A DNA stretch of 64,000 bases from Natrinema saccharevitans. GTDB lineage: Archaea > Halobacteriota > Halobacteria > Halobacteriales > Natrialbaceae. The position numbers were made by a program, and so were the translations under genes. The stretch spans positions 3,409,759 to 3,473,758 of the forward strand of contig NZ_LWLN01000001.1 of NCBI RefSeq assembly GCF_001953745.1, written 5' to 3'. Of this stretch, positions 49,873 through 64,000 are shown in pieces (the first letter of the stretch is position 1; each line of letters opens with the position of its first letter). The notes under the pieces were generated by a model. That model ran no database searches. It had not been told where the DNA came from and saw only the letters and a list, made by a program, of their open reading frames with translations.

Positions 49873-51537
49873 ATGGTCAGGGAGTTCGAACTACCGGACG
49901 TCGGCGAAGGGGTCGCGGAGGGCGAACTGGTCTCGTGGCTGGTCGAGCCGGGTGACGAGGTCACCGAGGACCAGCCGGTCGCGGAGGTCGAGACCGACAA
50001 GGCCCTCGTGGAGGTCCCCGCGCCGGTCGACGGTACGGTCCGCGAGTTACACGTCGAGGCGGGCGAGGTCGTCCCCGTCGGGACGGTGATCATCTCGTTC
50101 GATGTCGCAGGCGAAGAGAGCGAAGGAGCCACAGAGCAGACCGAATCGGAGCAGGAGTTGACCGGCGAACCCGCCGGCGTCGACGAACCGAGCGAGCAGC
50201 AGGGCGAGGCCGCCGGTGATCCCGGGGCGACCGGTGCCGACACCGAAGCTGTCGCCCCGCCCGACGACCGCGTTTTCGCGCCGCCGCGCGTTCGCCGCAT
50301 GGCTCGCGAGCAGGGGATCGCTCTCTCGAGCGTTCGGGGGAGCGGTCCCGGCGGGCGGATCACCGCGGCCGACGTGCGGGCCGCGGCGGGCGGCGAGTCC
50401 GGCGGCCAGACGGCGGGGTCGCAGTCACGGAGCGCCGGCGCGGCGGCAGACGAGGTCGCGTCCGAGACGGCCGATTCGACCGGACGCGGCGTCGGCGCTG
50501 GTGCCGCCGAGGAGACGGCCGCCGGGAGCGCGACGACGGCGACCGCGGACTCGAGCGCCCGGCGACGCGAGACGCCGGGGCAGGTCGAGCCCGCCGACCG
50601 CGACAAGACGCTGGCAGCGCCCGCGACGCGACGGATCGCTCAGGAGGAAGGCGTCGACATCGACGCCGTCCCCACCGACGAGGAGCACGACGGCGCGGCC
50701 TTTGTCACGCCCGAGACGGTCCGCGAGTACGCCGAGGCCCAGCGGCAGGCACAAGAAGCCGACCGCGAAGCGCTCGAGGCGGGCGAATCGGTCGGGACGA
50801 CGGGCACCGACTTCGCCGAGGGCGAGCGCGAACGCCGCGAGCCGTTCACGGGCGTGCGCAAGACGATCGCCGACGCGATGGTCGAGTCCAAGTACAGCGC
50901 GCCCCACGTCACCCACCACGACGAGGTCGACGTGACCGAACTCGTCGCGGCCCGCGAGGACCTCAAACCGCGCGCCGAGGAGCGCGGGATCCGGCTGACC
51001 TACATGCCGTTCATCGTGAAGGCCGTGGTCGCGGCGCTGCACGAACACCCCGAGATGAACGCGGTCATCGACGAGGCCAGCGAGGAAATCGTCTACCGCG
51101 ACTACTACAACATCGGGATCGCGACCGCGACCGACGTGGGACTGATGGTCCCCGTCCTCGAGGACGCCGACCGGAAGGGGCTCCTGCAACTCTCCTCGGA
51201 GATGAACGAGGTCGTCCAGAAGGCCCGCGACCGGACGATCAGTCCCGACGAACTCCGGGGCTCGACGTTTACGATTACCAATATCGGCGGTATCGGCGGC
51301 GAGTACGCCACGCCGGTCATCAACTACCCCGAGGCGGGCATCCTCGCGATCGGGGAGATCAAGCGCAAGCCCCGCGTCGTCACCGACGAGGACGGGGCGG
51401 AGTCGATCGAACCGCGTTCCGTGATGACCCTCTCGCTGTCGTTCGATCACCGACTGATCGACGGTGCGGTCGGCGCGCAGTTTACCAACACCGTCATGGA
51501 GTATCTCGAGAACCCGCACCTACTATTGCTCGAGTGA
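49873..51537 (+). CDS. pdhC: 2-oxoacid dehydrogenase E2, dihydrolipoyl acyltransferase, with two subunit-binding domains
   Basis: 554 residues from ATG 49873. One lipoyl domain covers 1-80, with the modified lysine Lys43 in VETDKALVEV. After an acidic linker comes a peripheral subunit-binding domain (about 135-172: APPRVRRMAREQGIALSSV, then GRITAADV). A Ser/Ala/Gly/Thr-rich linker leads to a second subunit-binding-like unit (about 240-285: AAPATRRIAQEEGVDIDAV, then FVTPETVREYA). The catalytic core (about 320-554) starts FTGVRKTIADAMVESKYSAP and holds the active-site motif SFDHRLIDGAVG. Having two such domains could let it bind both E1 and E3 at once. The gene is coupled tightly to pdhB and the E3 gene. 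Confidence 0.94.
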   Translation: MVREFELPDVGEGVAEGELVSWLVEPGDEVTEDQPVAEVETDKALVEVPAPVDGTVRELHVEAGEVVPVGTVIISFDVAGEESEGATEQTESEQELTGEPAGVDEPSEQQGEAAGDPGATGADTEAVAPPDDRVFAPPRVRRMAREQGIALSSVRGSGPGGRITAADVRAAAGGESGGQTAGSQSRSAGAAADEVASETADSTGRGVGAGAAEETAAGSATTATADSSARRRETPGQVEPADRDKTLAAPATRRIAQEEGVDIDAVPTDEEHDGAAFVTPETVREYAEAQRQAQEADREALEAGESVGTTGTDFAEGERERREPFTGVRKTIADAMVESKYSAPHVTHHDEVDVTELVAAREDLKPRAEERGIRLTYMPFIVKAVVAALHEHPEMNAVIDEASEEIVYRDYYNIGIATATDVGLMVPVLEDADRKGLLQLSSEMNEVVQKARDRTISPDELRGSTFTITNIGGIGGEYATPVINYPEAGILAIGEIKRKPRVVTDEDGAESIEPRSVMTLSLSFDHRLIDGAVGAQFTNTVMEYLENPHLLLLE

Positions 51538-51596
51538 CCGAAGACGGAGCTACCGAACATGACATTCAGTACACGCACGACGGAGGCGGATCGCTG

Positions 51597-53066
51597 ATGG
51601 TCGTCGGAGACGTCACGACCGGCACGGACGTACTCGTAATCGGCGCGGGCCCCGCGGGCTACGTGGCCGCGATCCGCGCGGGACAGCTCGACCTCGACGT
51701 CACGCTCGTCGAGAAGGACGCCTACGGCGGGACCTGCCTGAACTACGGCTGTATCCCGTCGAAGACCCTGATCACTGCGACCGACGTGGCTCACGACGCC
51801 GCGACCGCCGAGGAGATGGGAATCCACGCCGAGCCGGAGATCGACCTCGGCGAGATGATGGCGTGGAAAGACGGCGTCGTCGACCAGCTCACGGGCGGCG
51901 TCGAAAAGCTCTGCAAGGCCAATGGGGTGACCCTGCTCGAGGGCACCGCTCGCTTCGCCGGCGAGAACACCGCCCGCGTCTCCCACAGCGGCGAGGGCCA
52001 GGGCTCGGAGAGTCTGGAGTTCGAACACGCCATCGTCGCGACCGGCTCCCGCCCCATCGAGATCCCCAACTTCGACTTCGGCGACGAGCCCGTGCTGGAC
52101 TCGAGACAGGCGCTGGCGCTCGAGTCGGTACCGGACTCGCTCGTCGTCGTCGGCGCGGGCTATATCGGGATGGAGCTGGCGGGCGTCTTTGCCAAACTGG
52201 GGACCGATGTGACCGTGATCGAGATGCTCGACTCGATACTGCCGGGGTACGACGACGATCTCAAACGCCCCGTCAAAGGACGAGCCAACGACCTCGGGAT
52301 CGACTTCGAGTTCGGGTACACGGTGTCGGACTGGGCCGAGCGAGACGATGAGGAGGGAATCCGCGTCGTCGCCGAACCCGCTTACCACGCCGCTGCCGAC
52401 GGTGGGAGCGCCGACGCCGTCGAAGCGGAGCGTCTCGAACTCGAGACCGAGAAGGTCCTCGTCGCCGTCGGCCGCCGGCCCGTCTCGGACACGCTCGACC
52501 TCGAGGAAGCCGGCGTCGAGACCGACGACGACGGGTTCGTCGAAACCGATTCCCGCGCGCGCACGAATATCGACCATATCTTCGCCGTTGGCGACGTCGC
52601 CGGCGAACCGATGCTCGCCCACAAGGGCAGCGCGGAGGGCAAGGTCGCCGCCGAAGTTATCGCCGGCGAACCCGCCGCGATCGACTATCAGGCCATGCCC
52701 GCCGCCGTCTTCACCGATCCCGAGATCGGGACCGTCGGAATGACCGAGTCCGAGGCCGCCGAGGCCGGCTTCGAGCCCGTCACCGGCCAGTTCCCGTTCC
52801 GGGCCAGCGGCCGCGCGCTGACGACCGGCGAGAGCGATGGGTTCGTCAAAATCGTCGCCGACGAGGACGCCGGCTACCTGCTCGGGGCTTCGATCGTCGG
52901 CCCCGAAGCCTCGGAACTGATCGCCGAACTCGGCCTCGCGATCGAACTCGGCGCGACCCTCGAGGACGTCGCCGCGACGGTCCATACCCACCCCACCCTC
53001 TCGGAGTCCGTGATGGAGGCCGCCGAGAACGCGCTCGGGCACGCGATTCACACGCTGAATCGGTGA
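51597..53066 (+). CDS. lpdA: Dihydrolipoyl dehydrogenase (E3)
   Basis: 489 residues, the FAD- and NAD-dependent flavoprotein that reoxidises the lipoyl groups. The FAD motif is VLVIGAGPAGYVAAIRAGQ, the redox disulfide is GGTCLNYGCIPSK, the NAD motif is VVVGAGYIGMELAGVFAKLG, the second FAD motif is IFAVGDVAG, and the C-terminal HTHPTLSE carries the catalytic base histidine. I chose ATG 51597 (MVVGDVTTGT), which has a GGAGG-like site upstream; a GTG at 51534 would overlap the E2 stop and add residues without family support. It is the last gene of the operon. Confidence 0.96.
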   Translation: MVVGDVTTGTDVLVIGAGPAGYVAAIRAGQLDLDVTLVEKDAYGGTCLNYGCIPSKTLITATDVAHDAATAEEMGIHAEPEIDLGEMMAWKDGVVDQLTGGVEKLCKANGVTLLEGTARFAGENTARVSHSGEGQGSESLEFEHAIVATGSRPIEIPNFDFGDEPVLDSRQALALESVPDSLVVVGAGYIGMELAGVFAKLGTDVTVIEMLDSILPGYDDDLKRPVKGRANDLGIDFEFGYTVSDWAERDDEEGIRVVAEPAYHAAADGGSADAVEAERLELETEKVLVAVGRRPVSDTLDLEEAGVETDDDGFVETDSRARTNIDHIFAVGDVAGEPMLAHKGSAEGKVAAEVIAGEPAAIDYQAMPAAVFTDPEIGTVGMTESEAAEAGFEPVTGQFPFRASGRALTTGESDGFVKIVADEDAGYLLGASIVGPEASELIAELGLAIELGATLEDVAATVHTHPTLSESVMEAAENALGHAIHTLNR

Positions 53067-53295
53067 CGCCGGCCATCGAACGGACGACCTGACCGAGGTA
53101 GCCGCTCAACGCTACGCCGGCGCGCGCTGAACCGGAGGTTGCTACCGGCGAATCACGGACCAGTCCCGAGTAAGTCGGTCAGGAACGGCGTGGCATCTCC
53201 GTGCCGCTGCGATAGCGAAACGCGCCTCGAGCGCGGTACCGAGACGAGAACTCCACAACCATCCGTTACGTCCGCAACCGTTGCACGGCGACCGC

Positions 53296-53592
53296 TCACT
53301 GTGCGTACATCGAGTACGCGATCACGAGAAAGCCGATCAACACGAGCAGGCTCTCGAGCAAGATTCCCGTCACGAGCGCGACACCGAGCACCTCGTACAG
53401 CATGCCGGCCAGAACGAACCCGAGCGTCACGATCCCGAACCCGGCTGCGAGATAGCCAAGCGCCGGCTGGCGCGTCCGTCGATAGGCCTTGAAGGCGAAG
53501 TACGTGATGACGCTTCCGACCACGAGGACGAGCGTCTTCACGACCGCCAGCGCGAGCATCGTTTCCGTCGGACCGGCAGGAAACGGGTTCAT
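53296..53592 (-). CDS. Small haloarchaeal membrane protein paired with an HTH regulator
   Basis: 98 residues from ATG 53592 (MNPFPAGPTE), three membrane helices (LALAVVKTLVLVVGSVITYF, LGYLAAGFGIVTLGFVLAGM, LLESLLVLIGFLVIAYSMYA) with a basic loop KAYRRTRQPA between the first two. It overlaps the upstream HTH gene by four bases. Many haloarchaea carry this regulator/membrane-protein pair; the function is unknown to me. Confidence 0.87.
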   Translation of the reverse strand: MNPFPAGPTETMLALAVVKTLVLVVGSVITYFAFKAYRRTRQPALGYLAAGFGIVTLGFVLAGMLYEVLGVALVTGILLESLLVLIGFLVIAYSMYAQ

Positions 53593-53966
53593 GTTTCCTT
53601 TCGCACCTCCGACCACAGCTCCGCGAGTCGCTCGTCGGCTGTCCGGGTCGGCCGCTCGATCTCGATCGTCAGCTGCCGCTTCTCGTCCAGCCCCAGCGTG
53701 ATCTCGTCGAACGCGACCGAGTACTTGCTTGCGTGGTGGCCGTCCTGTCGAATCTCGGTCGACTCCTCGAGCAGTGTCGCCTCGGTCAGTAACTCGAGTT
53801 TCCGGTACAGCGTCGACTGCGGGATCTCACACCGCTTCGTGAGTTCCGACGCAGTCATGGGTTCCTCGAGGTTGCGGATTATCTCGCGGCAGTCGGGATC
53901 GTCCAGCGCAGAGCAGATCTCCTCCGCGGACGGCGTCGACTCCGAAGCGAACGGGTCCCGGACCAT
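53589..53966 (-). CDS. Winged-helix (ArsR-like) transcriptional regulator
   Basis: 125 residues. The HTH is at about 15-80: EEICSALDDPDCREIIRNLE, then MTASELTKRCEIPQSTLYRK as the recognition helix, then the wing with RQDGHHASKYSV. The remaining ~40 residues are strand/helix with an acidic C terminus. It is coupled by a four-base overlap to the small membrane protein downstream and has its own promoter (GATAAACC on the minus strand, about 30 bases upstream). Confidence 0.9.
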   Translation of the reverse strand: MVRDPFASESTPSAEEICSALDDPDCREIIRNLEEPMTASELTKRCEIPQSTLYRKLELLTEATLLEESTEIRQDGHHASKYSVAFDEITLGLDEKRQLTIEIERPTRTADERLAELWSEVRKET

Positions 53967-54290
53967 TCGTCCCTACCTTACGACGCACGTGGTTTATCGG
54001 CATCGATGCGGCTCGCACTCGCCCGAGCCGACCGCCCGTACTGATTGACACGAACGGCCGTCAGCGGTCGGTGACACGAAGCCTTCTTGCGCGTCCACGC
54101 CCGACGACGACGCACGCGGGTATCATCCGGCCCGACTCCCTACGAGGGTGGGATGACCGGCCGACCTCCGCCCGCGTGACATTCTCGCGACCGATTATCG
54201 CGCTGCTCGAGCCAGGGGTGTTTTAGTAGTAACACGACGGCCGTTCTCGTGGAAAATCGTGCTATGGTATCGGGATTCGATGCGAGGATC
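53967..54290. other. Region between the HTH gene and the first rRNA promoter
   Basis: 324 bases with no gene. The left edge holds the promoter of the HTH gene. The right half grades into the rRNA promoter array; a TTTTAGTAGTAAC stretch near 54,230 could be a sixth, weaker promoter but lacks the conserved upstream element. Confidence 0.4.
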
Positions 54291-54291
54291 G

Positions 54292-54308
54292 TTCGACGGC
54301 CTTATGTA
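54292..54308 (+). promoter_or_regulatory. rRNA promoter P1
   Basis: TTCGACGGC followed by CTTATGTA. It is the first of five copies of a BRE-plus-TATA unit. The downstream CGGGCACTCGATTGTAATGC block, about 25 bases on, resembles the start-site block of P4. Confidence 0.75.
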
Positions 54309-54419
54309 CCTCCCGGGCACTCGATTGTAATGCGAACAACGCGGCGCTCGCCGTCGCGTCCTTCGGCCGTCACCCGGCACGGAGGAACTGCACATCTGCT
54401 CTCGAATTTCGTCGGTTCG

Positions 54420-54437
54420 TTCCGACGGCCTTATTGA
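54420..54437 (+). promoter_or_regulatory. rRNA promoter P2
   Basis: TTCCGACGGCC followed by TTATTGAC. It has the same BRE-like GACGGCC as P1 but a weaker TATA match. Confidence 0.65.
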
Positions 54438-54490
54438 CACTCGAGGGCTCCACCGAGGACGTGGTCACGTCCGGGAACCGGCCGTGACAG

Positions 54491-54508
54491 TCCGGGGCCC
54501 TTATACGT
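54491..54508 (+). promoter_or_regulatory. rRNA promoter P3
   Basis: TCCGGGGCCC followed by TTATACGT, then GGGCGTTCAGTCGTGATCG at the expected start region. Confidence 0.7.
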
Positions 54509-54570
54509 GTCCGGGCGTTCAGTCGTGATCGTACACCCCTCGCCGGCCGTGTTTTCCGGTGCGGGTGCGA

Positions 54571-54588
54571 TCCGACGCCCTTATATGC
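54571..54588 (+). promoter_or_regulatory. rRNA promoter P4
   Basis: TCCGACGCCC followed by TTATATGC, the best TATA match of the array. It is followed by GGGCATTCGGATGTGAATGC, which is conserved with P1 and P3. Confidence 0.75.
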
Positions 54589-54663
54589 TCGAGGGCATTC
54601 GGATGTGAATGCAAAAGACGACGTGATCGACGGGCCGTTCAACTCGGTCCGTCATCTCGGATA

Positions 54664-54688
54664 GTTCGAACCCGAAGGGGTTATGTAC
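54664..54688 (+). promoter_or_regulatory. rRNA promoter P5 (closest to 16S)
   Basis: GTTCGAACCCGAAGGGG followed by TTATGTAC. The BRE part differs from P1-P4. It lies about 210 bases before the 16S start, and transcripts from it still include the 5' arm of the 16S processing stem. Confidence 0.65.
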
Positions 54689-54763
54689 CCCAGACGGTGT
54701 ACGAATACGTCCGAAGGAAATGAGGATTCCACCCCTGCGGTCCGCCGTACAGATGGGATCTGA

Positions 54764-54781
54764 TGTTAGCCTTGGTAGTTC
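54764..54781 (+). other. 5' arm of the 16S processing stem
   Basis: The 18 bases TGTTAGCCTTGGTAGTTC are the exact reverse complement of 56467-56484. Pairing loops out the whole 16S gene, the standard archaeal pre-16S stem cut by the splicing endonuclease at a bulge-helix-bulge. Confidence 0.85.
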
Positions 54782-54892
54782 GGTGACGCCCGATCGGTCA
54801 CACGACCGGCGTCAGCGAACGTGGACCCATGTGTGAGTGTGTACCAACATTCACCGCCAACAGACCCTCCCCAACTGGGGAGATCAAATAGC

Positions 54893-56364
<1,472 letters not shown>

Positions 56365-56466
56365 ACAGACCGGGACCGGGGCGTCGCCCCGGCCCAAAAG
56401 TCGTGGCGCGTAGCGCCACGCAGTCCACGTTCGATCGACCCACGTCGTGGCCGATCGGGCACCTTT

Positions 56467-56484
56467 GAACTACCAAGGCTAACA
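56467..56484 (+). other. 3' arm of the 16S processing stem
   Basis: GAACTACCAAGGCTAACA pairs perfectly with 54764-54781 across the 16S gene. Confidence 0.85.
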
Positions 56485-56517
56485 CCTACTCCCGCTGTCC
56501 GCCTTTGTGGCGGACGT

Positions 56518-56589
56518 GGGCCCATAGCTCAGTGGTAGAGTGCCTCCTTTGCAAGGAGGATGCCCAGGGTTCGAATCCCTGTGGGTCCA
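56518..56589 (+). tRNA. tRNA-Ala (anticodon UGC)
   Basis: 72 bases in the 16S-23S spacer. The acceptor arm GGGCCCA pairs with TGGGTCC. The anticodon arm is CCTCC-TTTGCAA-GGAGG with anticodon TGC at 56550-56552, and the T arm is CAGGG-TTCGAAT-CCCTG. The discriminator base is A and the CCA end is not encoded. The spacer tRNA-Ala is standard in haloarchaeal operons. Confidence 0.98.
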
Positions 56590-56734
56590 TGGCTCGGGTT
56601 GGACCGAATCGTGCCCCTTAAGTGGGGCAGACGATTTCGGTCTAATCCGAACGAACCGATGCACCACCCCGCGCAAGCGTGGGTGGGAAGGGTCAATGCA
56701 GGCCGGCCGTCTACCGGCGTGCAGATGAGACCGT

Positions 56735-56757
56735 GTGTACGTGTAGTCCAGGCGTCC
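56735..56757 (+). other. 5' arm of the 23S processing stem
   Basis: GTGTACGTGTAGTCCAG is exactly complementary to 59789-59805, and GCGTCC continues the pairing after a three-base bulge in the 3' arm. The adjoining GGACCCGTTC, further 3' in this arm, extends it. The bulges match a bulge-helix-bulge cleavage site. Confidence 0.8.
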
Positions 56758-56818
56758 ACTGGACCCGTTCCCCGGGTCACGATGTTGCGACTCTGTCGCA
56801 AACGCCGATCCGATGAAC

Positions 56819-59740
<2,922 letters not shown>

Positions 59741-59770
59741 TACTACATCGCATTGGATCCGTGACGCGCG

Positions 59771-59805
59771 AACGGGTCCGGACGCAAACTGGACTACACG
59801 TACAC
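59771..59805 (+). other. 3' arm of the 23S processing stem
   Basis: AACGGGTCCGGACGCAAACT and the following GGACTACACGTACAC pair with the 56735-56770 region across the 23S gene. Confidence 0.8.
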
Positions 59806-59863
59806 TCGGTCTTGACACACCACCGATATTGGAATGATCACGGTTCGATTCCGTGAGTCGGCG

Positions 59864-59985
59864 TTACGGCGGCCATAGCGGCGAGGTGCCTCCCGTACCC
59901 ATCCCGAACACGGAAGATAAGCTCGCCGCCTGCGTTTCGGTCAGTACTGGAGTGGGCGACCCTCTGGGAACCCCGATTCGCCGCC
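59864..59985 (+). rRNA. 5S ribosomal RNA
   Basis: 122 bases starting TTACGGCGGCCATAGCGG and ending ATTCGCCGCC, so the terminal stem GGCGGC/GCCGCC closes. The conserved CCCGTACCCATCCCGAACAC segment is present. No tRNA-Cys follows, although many haloarchaeal rRNA operons have one there. Confidence 0.96.
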
Positions 59986-60012
59986 TCCATTCATACTCAC
60001 TTTCACTTTCAG

Positions 60013-60052
60013 CCCCGAACAGCCACTGCACTCCAGTGGTTGTCGGGGTTTT
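60013..60052 (+). terminator. Hairpin plus T-run after 5S, probable terminator
   Basis: CCCCGAACAGCCACTG pairs with CAGTGGTTGTCGGGG, with one small internal mismatch, over a five-base loop; TTTTCTGT follows. It lies 28 bases after the 5S end. Archaea mostly terminate at T-runs without needing a hairpin, so the hairpin may instead be a processing element. Confidence 0.6.
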
Positions 60053-60463
60053 CTGTATTTATACGGAGCTGAGTCTGGATTCCGCTCTTCGATCGCCGCT
60101 ATAATCGAATAGTGACGCTATCTCTTGGGATGGGCGTCCGAGAAAACCCCATTCCCGCCCGCTCACGTGGTCGTTCTTTCCAGTAGAATTCGTAGAGAGG
60201 TCTCTCAGTCGCAGTAAAATGTCGCCCGGAACACTAACGTCCAGCCTCATCCCGTGGCGGCGTGCCGCGTCGGCTGGCTAACCCTCGTGCCGGGCGGAAG
60301 GACTCGAGGAGTCCTCCAGTAGACGGATGTCGCGTGCCCGGGTTCGCCGTGCTGTCATCGCACCCGAAACGGGTCTGCTCTGACGGGGACTGAAGGCACG
60401 CACCGGACCTATGCGCGTGGGCCGTTTAACTCTTGTAGCTCGGTCCCCCACACGAAGAGAGTC
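60053..60463. other. Intergenic region between the rRNA operon and coxB
   Basis: 411 bases. I see no gene, tRNA or clear repeat. The left part is less GC-rich (to about 60,240) than the right part. Confidence 0.4.
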
Positions 60464-61235
60464 TCAGTCGGGATCGGGCGCAGCCGTGACAGTACCCTCG
60501 TTCTCCGCGAGCCACTGATCGTAGGTGTCACGCTCGACGACGACGATGGAGCCGTCCATTCGGGAGTGGCCAGCCCCGCAGAACTCGGCACAGACGGCGT
60601 CGTAACGGCCGGGTTCGGAGACGATCGTGCGGGCGCGAGTGTAGTCTCCCGGGAAGGCGTCCTGTTTGACGCCCAGATCGGGGACGAAAAGCGAGTGGAT
60701 GACGTCGTCGCTGGTGAGCCAGAACGTGACGTCCTCGTCGGCGGGGATCACGATTTCGGACTCGGTCGTGACGTTTGCCTCTGGGTAGGTGGCCTGCCAC
60801 TCCCACTGGTAGCCCCGGACGTGGATCTCCTCGTCGTCGTTTTCGGGGAGGTCCGCGAACGAGTCGAACCCCTCCTGGCTGGTGTCTTCGCCCTCGAGGG
60901 CCTGCGAGGGGGAGACGTAGGGGTTGACGAGGACGCTGTAGCCCGAGAGGCCGACGAACAGGAGGATGAGCGCGGTCGCGACGGTCCAGGTGATCTCGAG
61001 GGCGGGGTCCTCGGTGGTCGGTTCGGGGTCGTCGTTGTCGTGGAAACTTGACGGCCGCGTAGACGAGGATCAGGAGGACGAAGAGAGTGAGCGGCAGGGC
61101 GACATAGAGTAGTTGATACTCGAGGCCGTCGATGAGGTCGCTGTTTTCGGACTGAGCGGCGACCGGACCGATCGCGAGAAGCGCCGAGAGCGCCGCGACG
61201 ACGAGCGCGGCGAGCGTGCGTCGACGGTGACCCAT
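60464..61235 (-). pseudogene. coxB: Cytochrome c oxidase subunit II with a single-base frameshift
   Basis: 772 bases, one more than a multiple of three. From ATG 61235 the frame encodes a signal peptide (LVVAALSALLAIGPVAAQ) and the first membrane helix (LLYVALPLTLFVLLILVYAA) up to VKF, then goes wrong at the AAA run 61044-61046 (TTT in the coding strand). Removing one base there restores HDNDDPEPTTEDPALEITWT, the second membrane helix, RGYQWEWQATYP, and the cupredoxin domain with the CuA ligands His in DDVIHSLFV and CAEFCGAGHSRM. The repaired protein would be 256 residues. Everything apart from the one base is intact, which fits a very recent mutation or a sequencing error. Confidence 0.9.
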
Positions 61236-61260
61236 GGGCGGGGATTCGACGACCGGCGGA

Positions 61261-61266
61261 ATATAC
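61261..61266 (-). promoter_or_regulatory. TATA box of coxB
   Basis: GTATAT on the minus strand, 26-31 bases before ATG 61235, which is consistent with leaderless transcription. Confidence 0.5.
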
Positions 61267-61371
61267 GGCCTTCGTGATTCGGTGAACTGTCACGAGCGTG
61301 GGGTGGTCGTAAGCAGCGGATACTCCCAAACGGCGTGTCACGGGCGGTGACAGTCAGGGAAACGCCGGGCC

Positions 61372-61381
61372 ATATTTATTT
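61372..61381 (+). promoter_or_regulatory. TATA-like box before coxA
   Basis: ATATTTATTT, 74-83 bases before ATG 61455. Transcription from it would give a leader of about 50 bases that can form the hairpin CGATGG-TGAGC-CCATCG (61387-61403). Confidence 0.45.
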
Positions 61382-61454
61382 GAGCCGATGGTGAGCCCAT
61401 CGCCATGTGCGGCCGAGAGCGACGCGCTCGAGCGATCGGGGGTGACCGGCGGCG

Positions 61455-63737
<2,283 letters not shown>

Positions 63738-63741
<4 letters not shown>

Positions 63742-64000
63742 GTTCGGACGACGAGTCGACGGGCAGTGGACCGGAGCCTCCGGCTACCGACGAGACGGGG
63801 CCGCTCGAGCCCACGGCGGCCTCGGAGTCGCTGGTGTTGACCTACGCCGCGCCCTTTTTCGGCGTCGTCCTGATCGCGGTGGGGCTGCCGCTGGCGATCG
63901 TCGGCGGCTACGTCGTCGTACAGGACGGGATCGGGCTCTGTGGCGCGCCCACGATATCGGCGACACCGACCGACGAGTACGAGGGCGCACTGGCGACCAT
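63738..64000 (+). CDS. Membrane protein downstream of coxA (partial, runs off window end)
   Basis: The first 87 residues of a gene whose ATG overlaps the coxA stop by four bases (ATGA). An acidic, disordered start of about 33 residues is followed by one membrane helix (AAPFFGVVLIAVGLPLAIVG, about 37-57). It is probably an accessory oxidase component, by coupling only; the family is not recognised. Confidence 0.7.

Noticed and set aside
51534..51596. The GTG at 51534 as the E3 start
   Set aside because: It would add 21 residues without family support and overlap the E2 stop; the ATG at 51597 has a GGAGG-like site and begins at the usual family N terminus.
59986..60463. tRNA-Cys after the 5S gene
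   Set aside because: Many haloarchaeal rRNA operons have it, but no cloverleaf or GTTCGAATC-type arm is present here.

Overview
The window is a GC-rich stretch of a haloarchaeal chromosome. The predicted proteins are strongly acidic. The 16S, 23S and 5S genes are typical of class Halobacteria, and the tRNA-Ala(UGC) spacer, leaderless-type promoters and archaeal TATA boxes agree. The 16S reads most like the Natrialbaceae group (Natrinema, Haloterrigena and relatives), but I cannot align it, so the genus is open.

Layout. 1-9.8 kb: translation and RNA-processing genes (pheT partial, pheS, trpS, tRNA-splicing endonuclease endA), a divergent HTH / Rossmann-like gene pair and an ornithine cyclodeaminase-like gene. 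10-16.7 kb: a NucS-N/zinc-ribbon protein, secreted or membrane-anchored haloarchaeal proteins including a tandemly duplicated secreted/membrane pair and a membrane-tethered winged-helix regulator, then a DJ-1/PfpI protein and a HAD phosphatase.

16.8-42.6 kb is the most unusual part: a cluster of about 15-16 genes. On the plus strand a tight five-gene operon encodes a tandem winged-helix protein, a winged-helix plus coiled-coil protein that looks ESCRT-III/CHMP-like, a small helical protein, an AAA+ ATPase whose motor core resembles Vps4, and a beta-propeller/Ig-like protein. Convergent to it, on the minus strand, an eight-gene operon and two further units encode three different FtsZ/tubulin-superfamily GTPases and at least six membrane proteins with coiled coils, Ig-like folds, a PH-like domain and apparently shared C-terminal helical modules. 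I infer a membrane-remodelling or cell-surface machine that combines an ESCRT-like disassembly module with tubulin-like filaments.

42.7-46.3 kb: a Hel308-type helicase with an added C-terminal Ig-like domain, and two membrane proteins. 46.4-53.1 kb: lipA followed by a complete 2-oxoacid dehydrogenase operon (E1 alpha, E1 beta, E2, E3); LipA makes the lipoyl cofactor the E2 needs. 53.3-54 kb: a small HTH/membrane-protein pair. 54.3-60 kb: a complete rRNA operon driven by five tandem archaeal promoters, with 16S and 23S processing stems visible. 60.5-64 kb: divergent cytochrome oxidase subunit II and subunit I genes. Each carries one single-base frameshift, so they are either recent pseudogenes or sequence errors. 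A partial downstream membrane gene runs off the window end.
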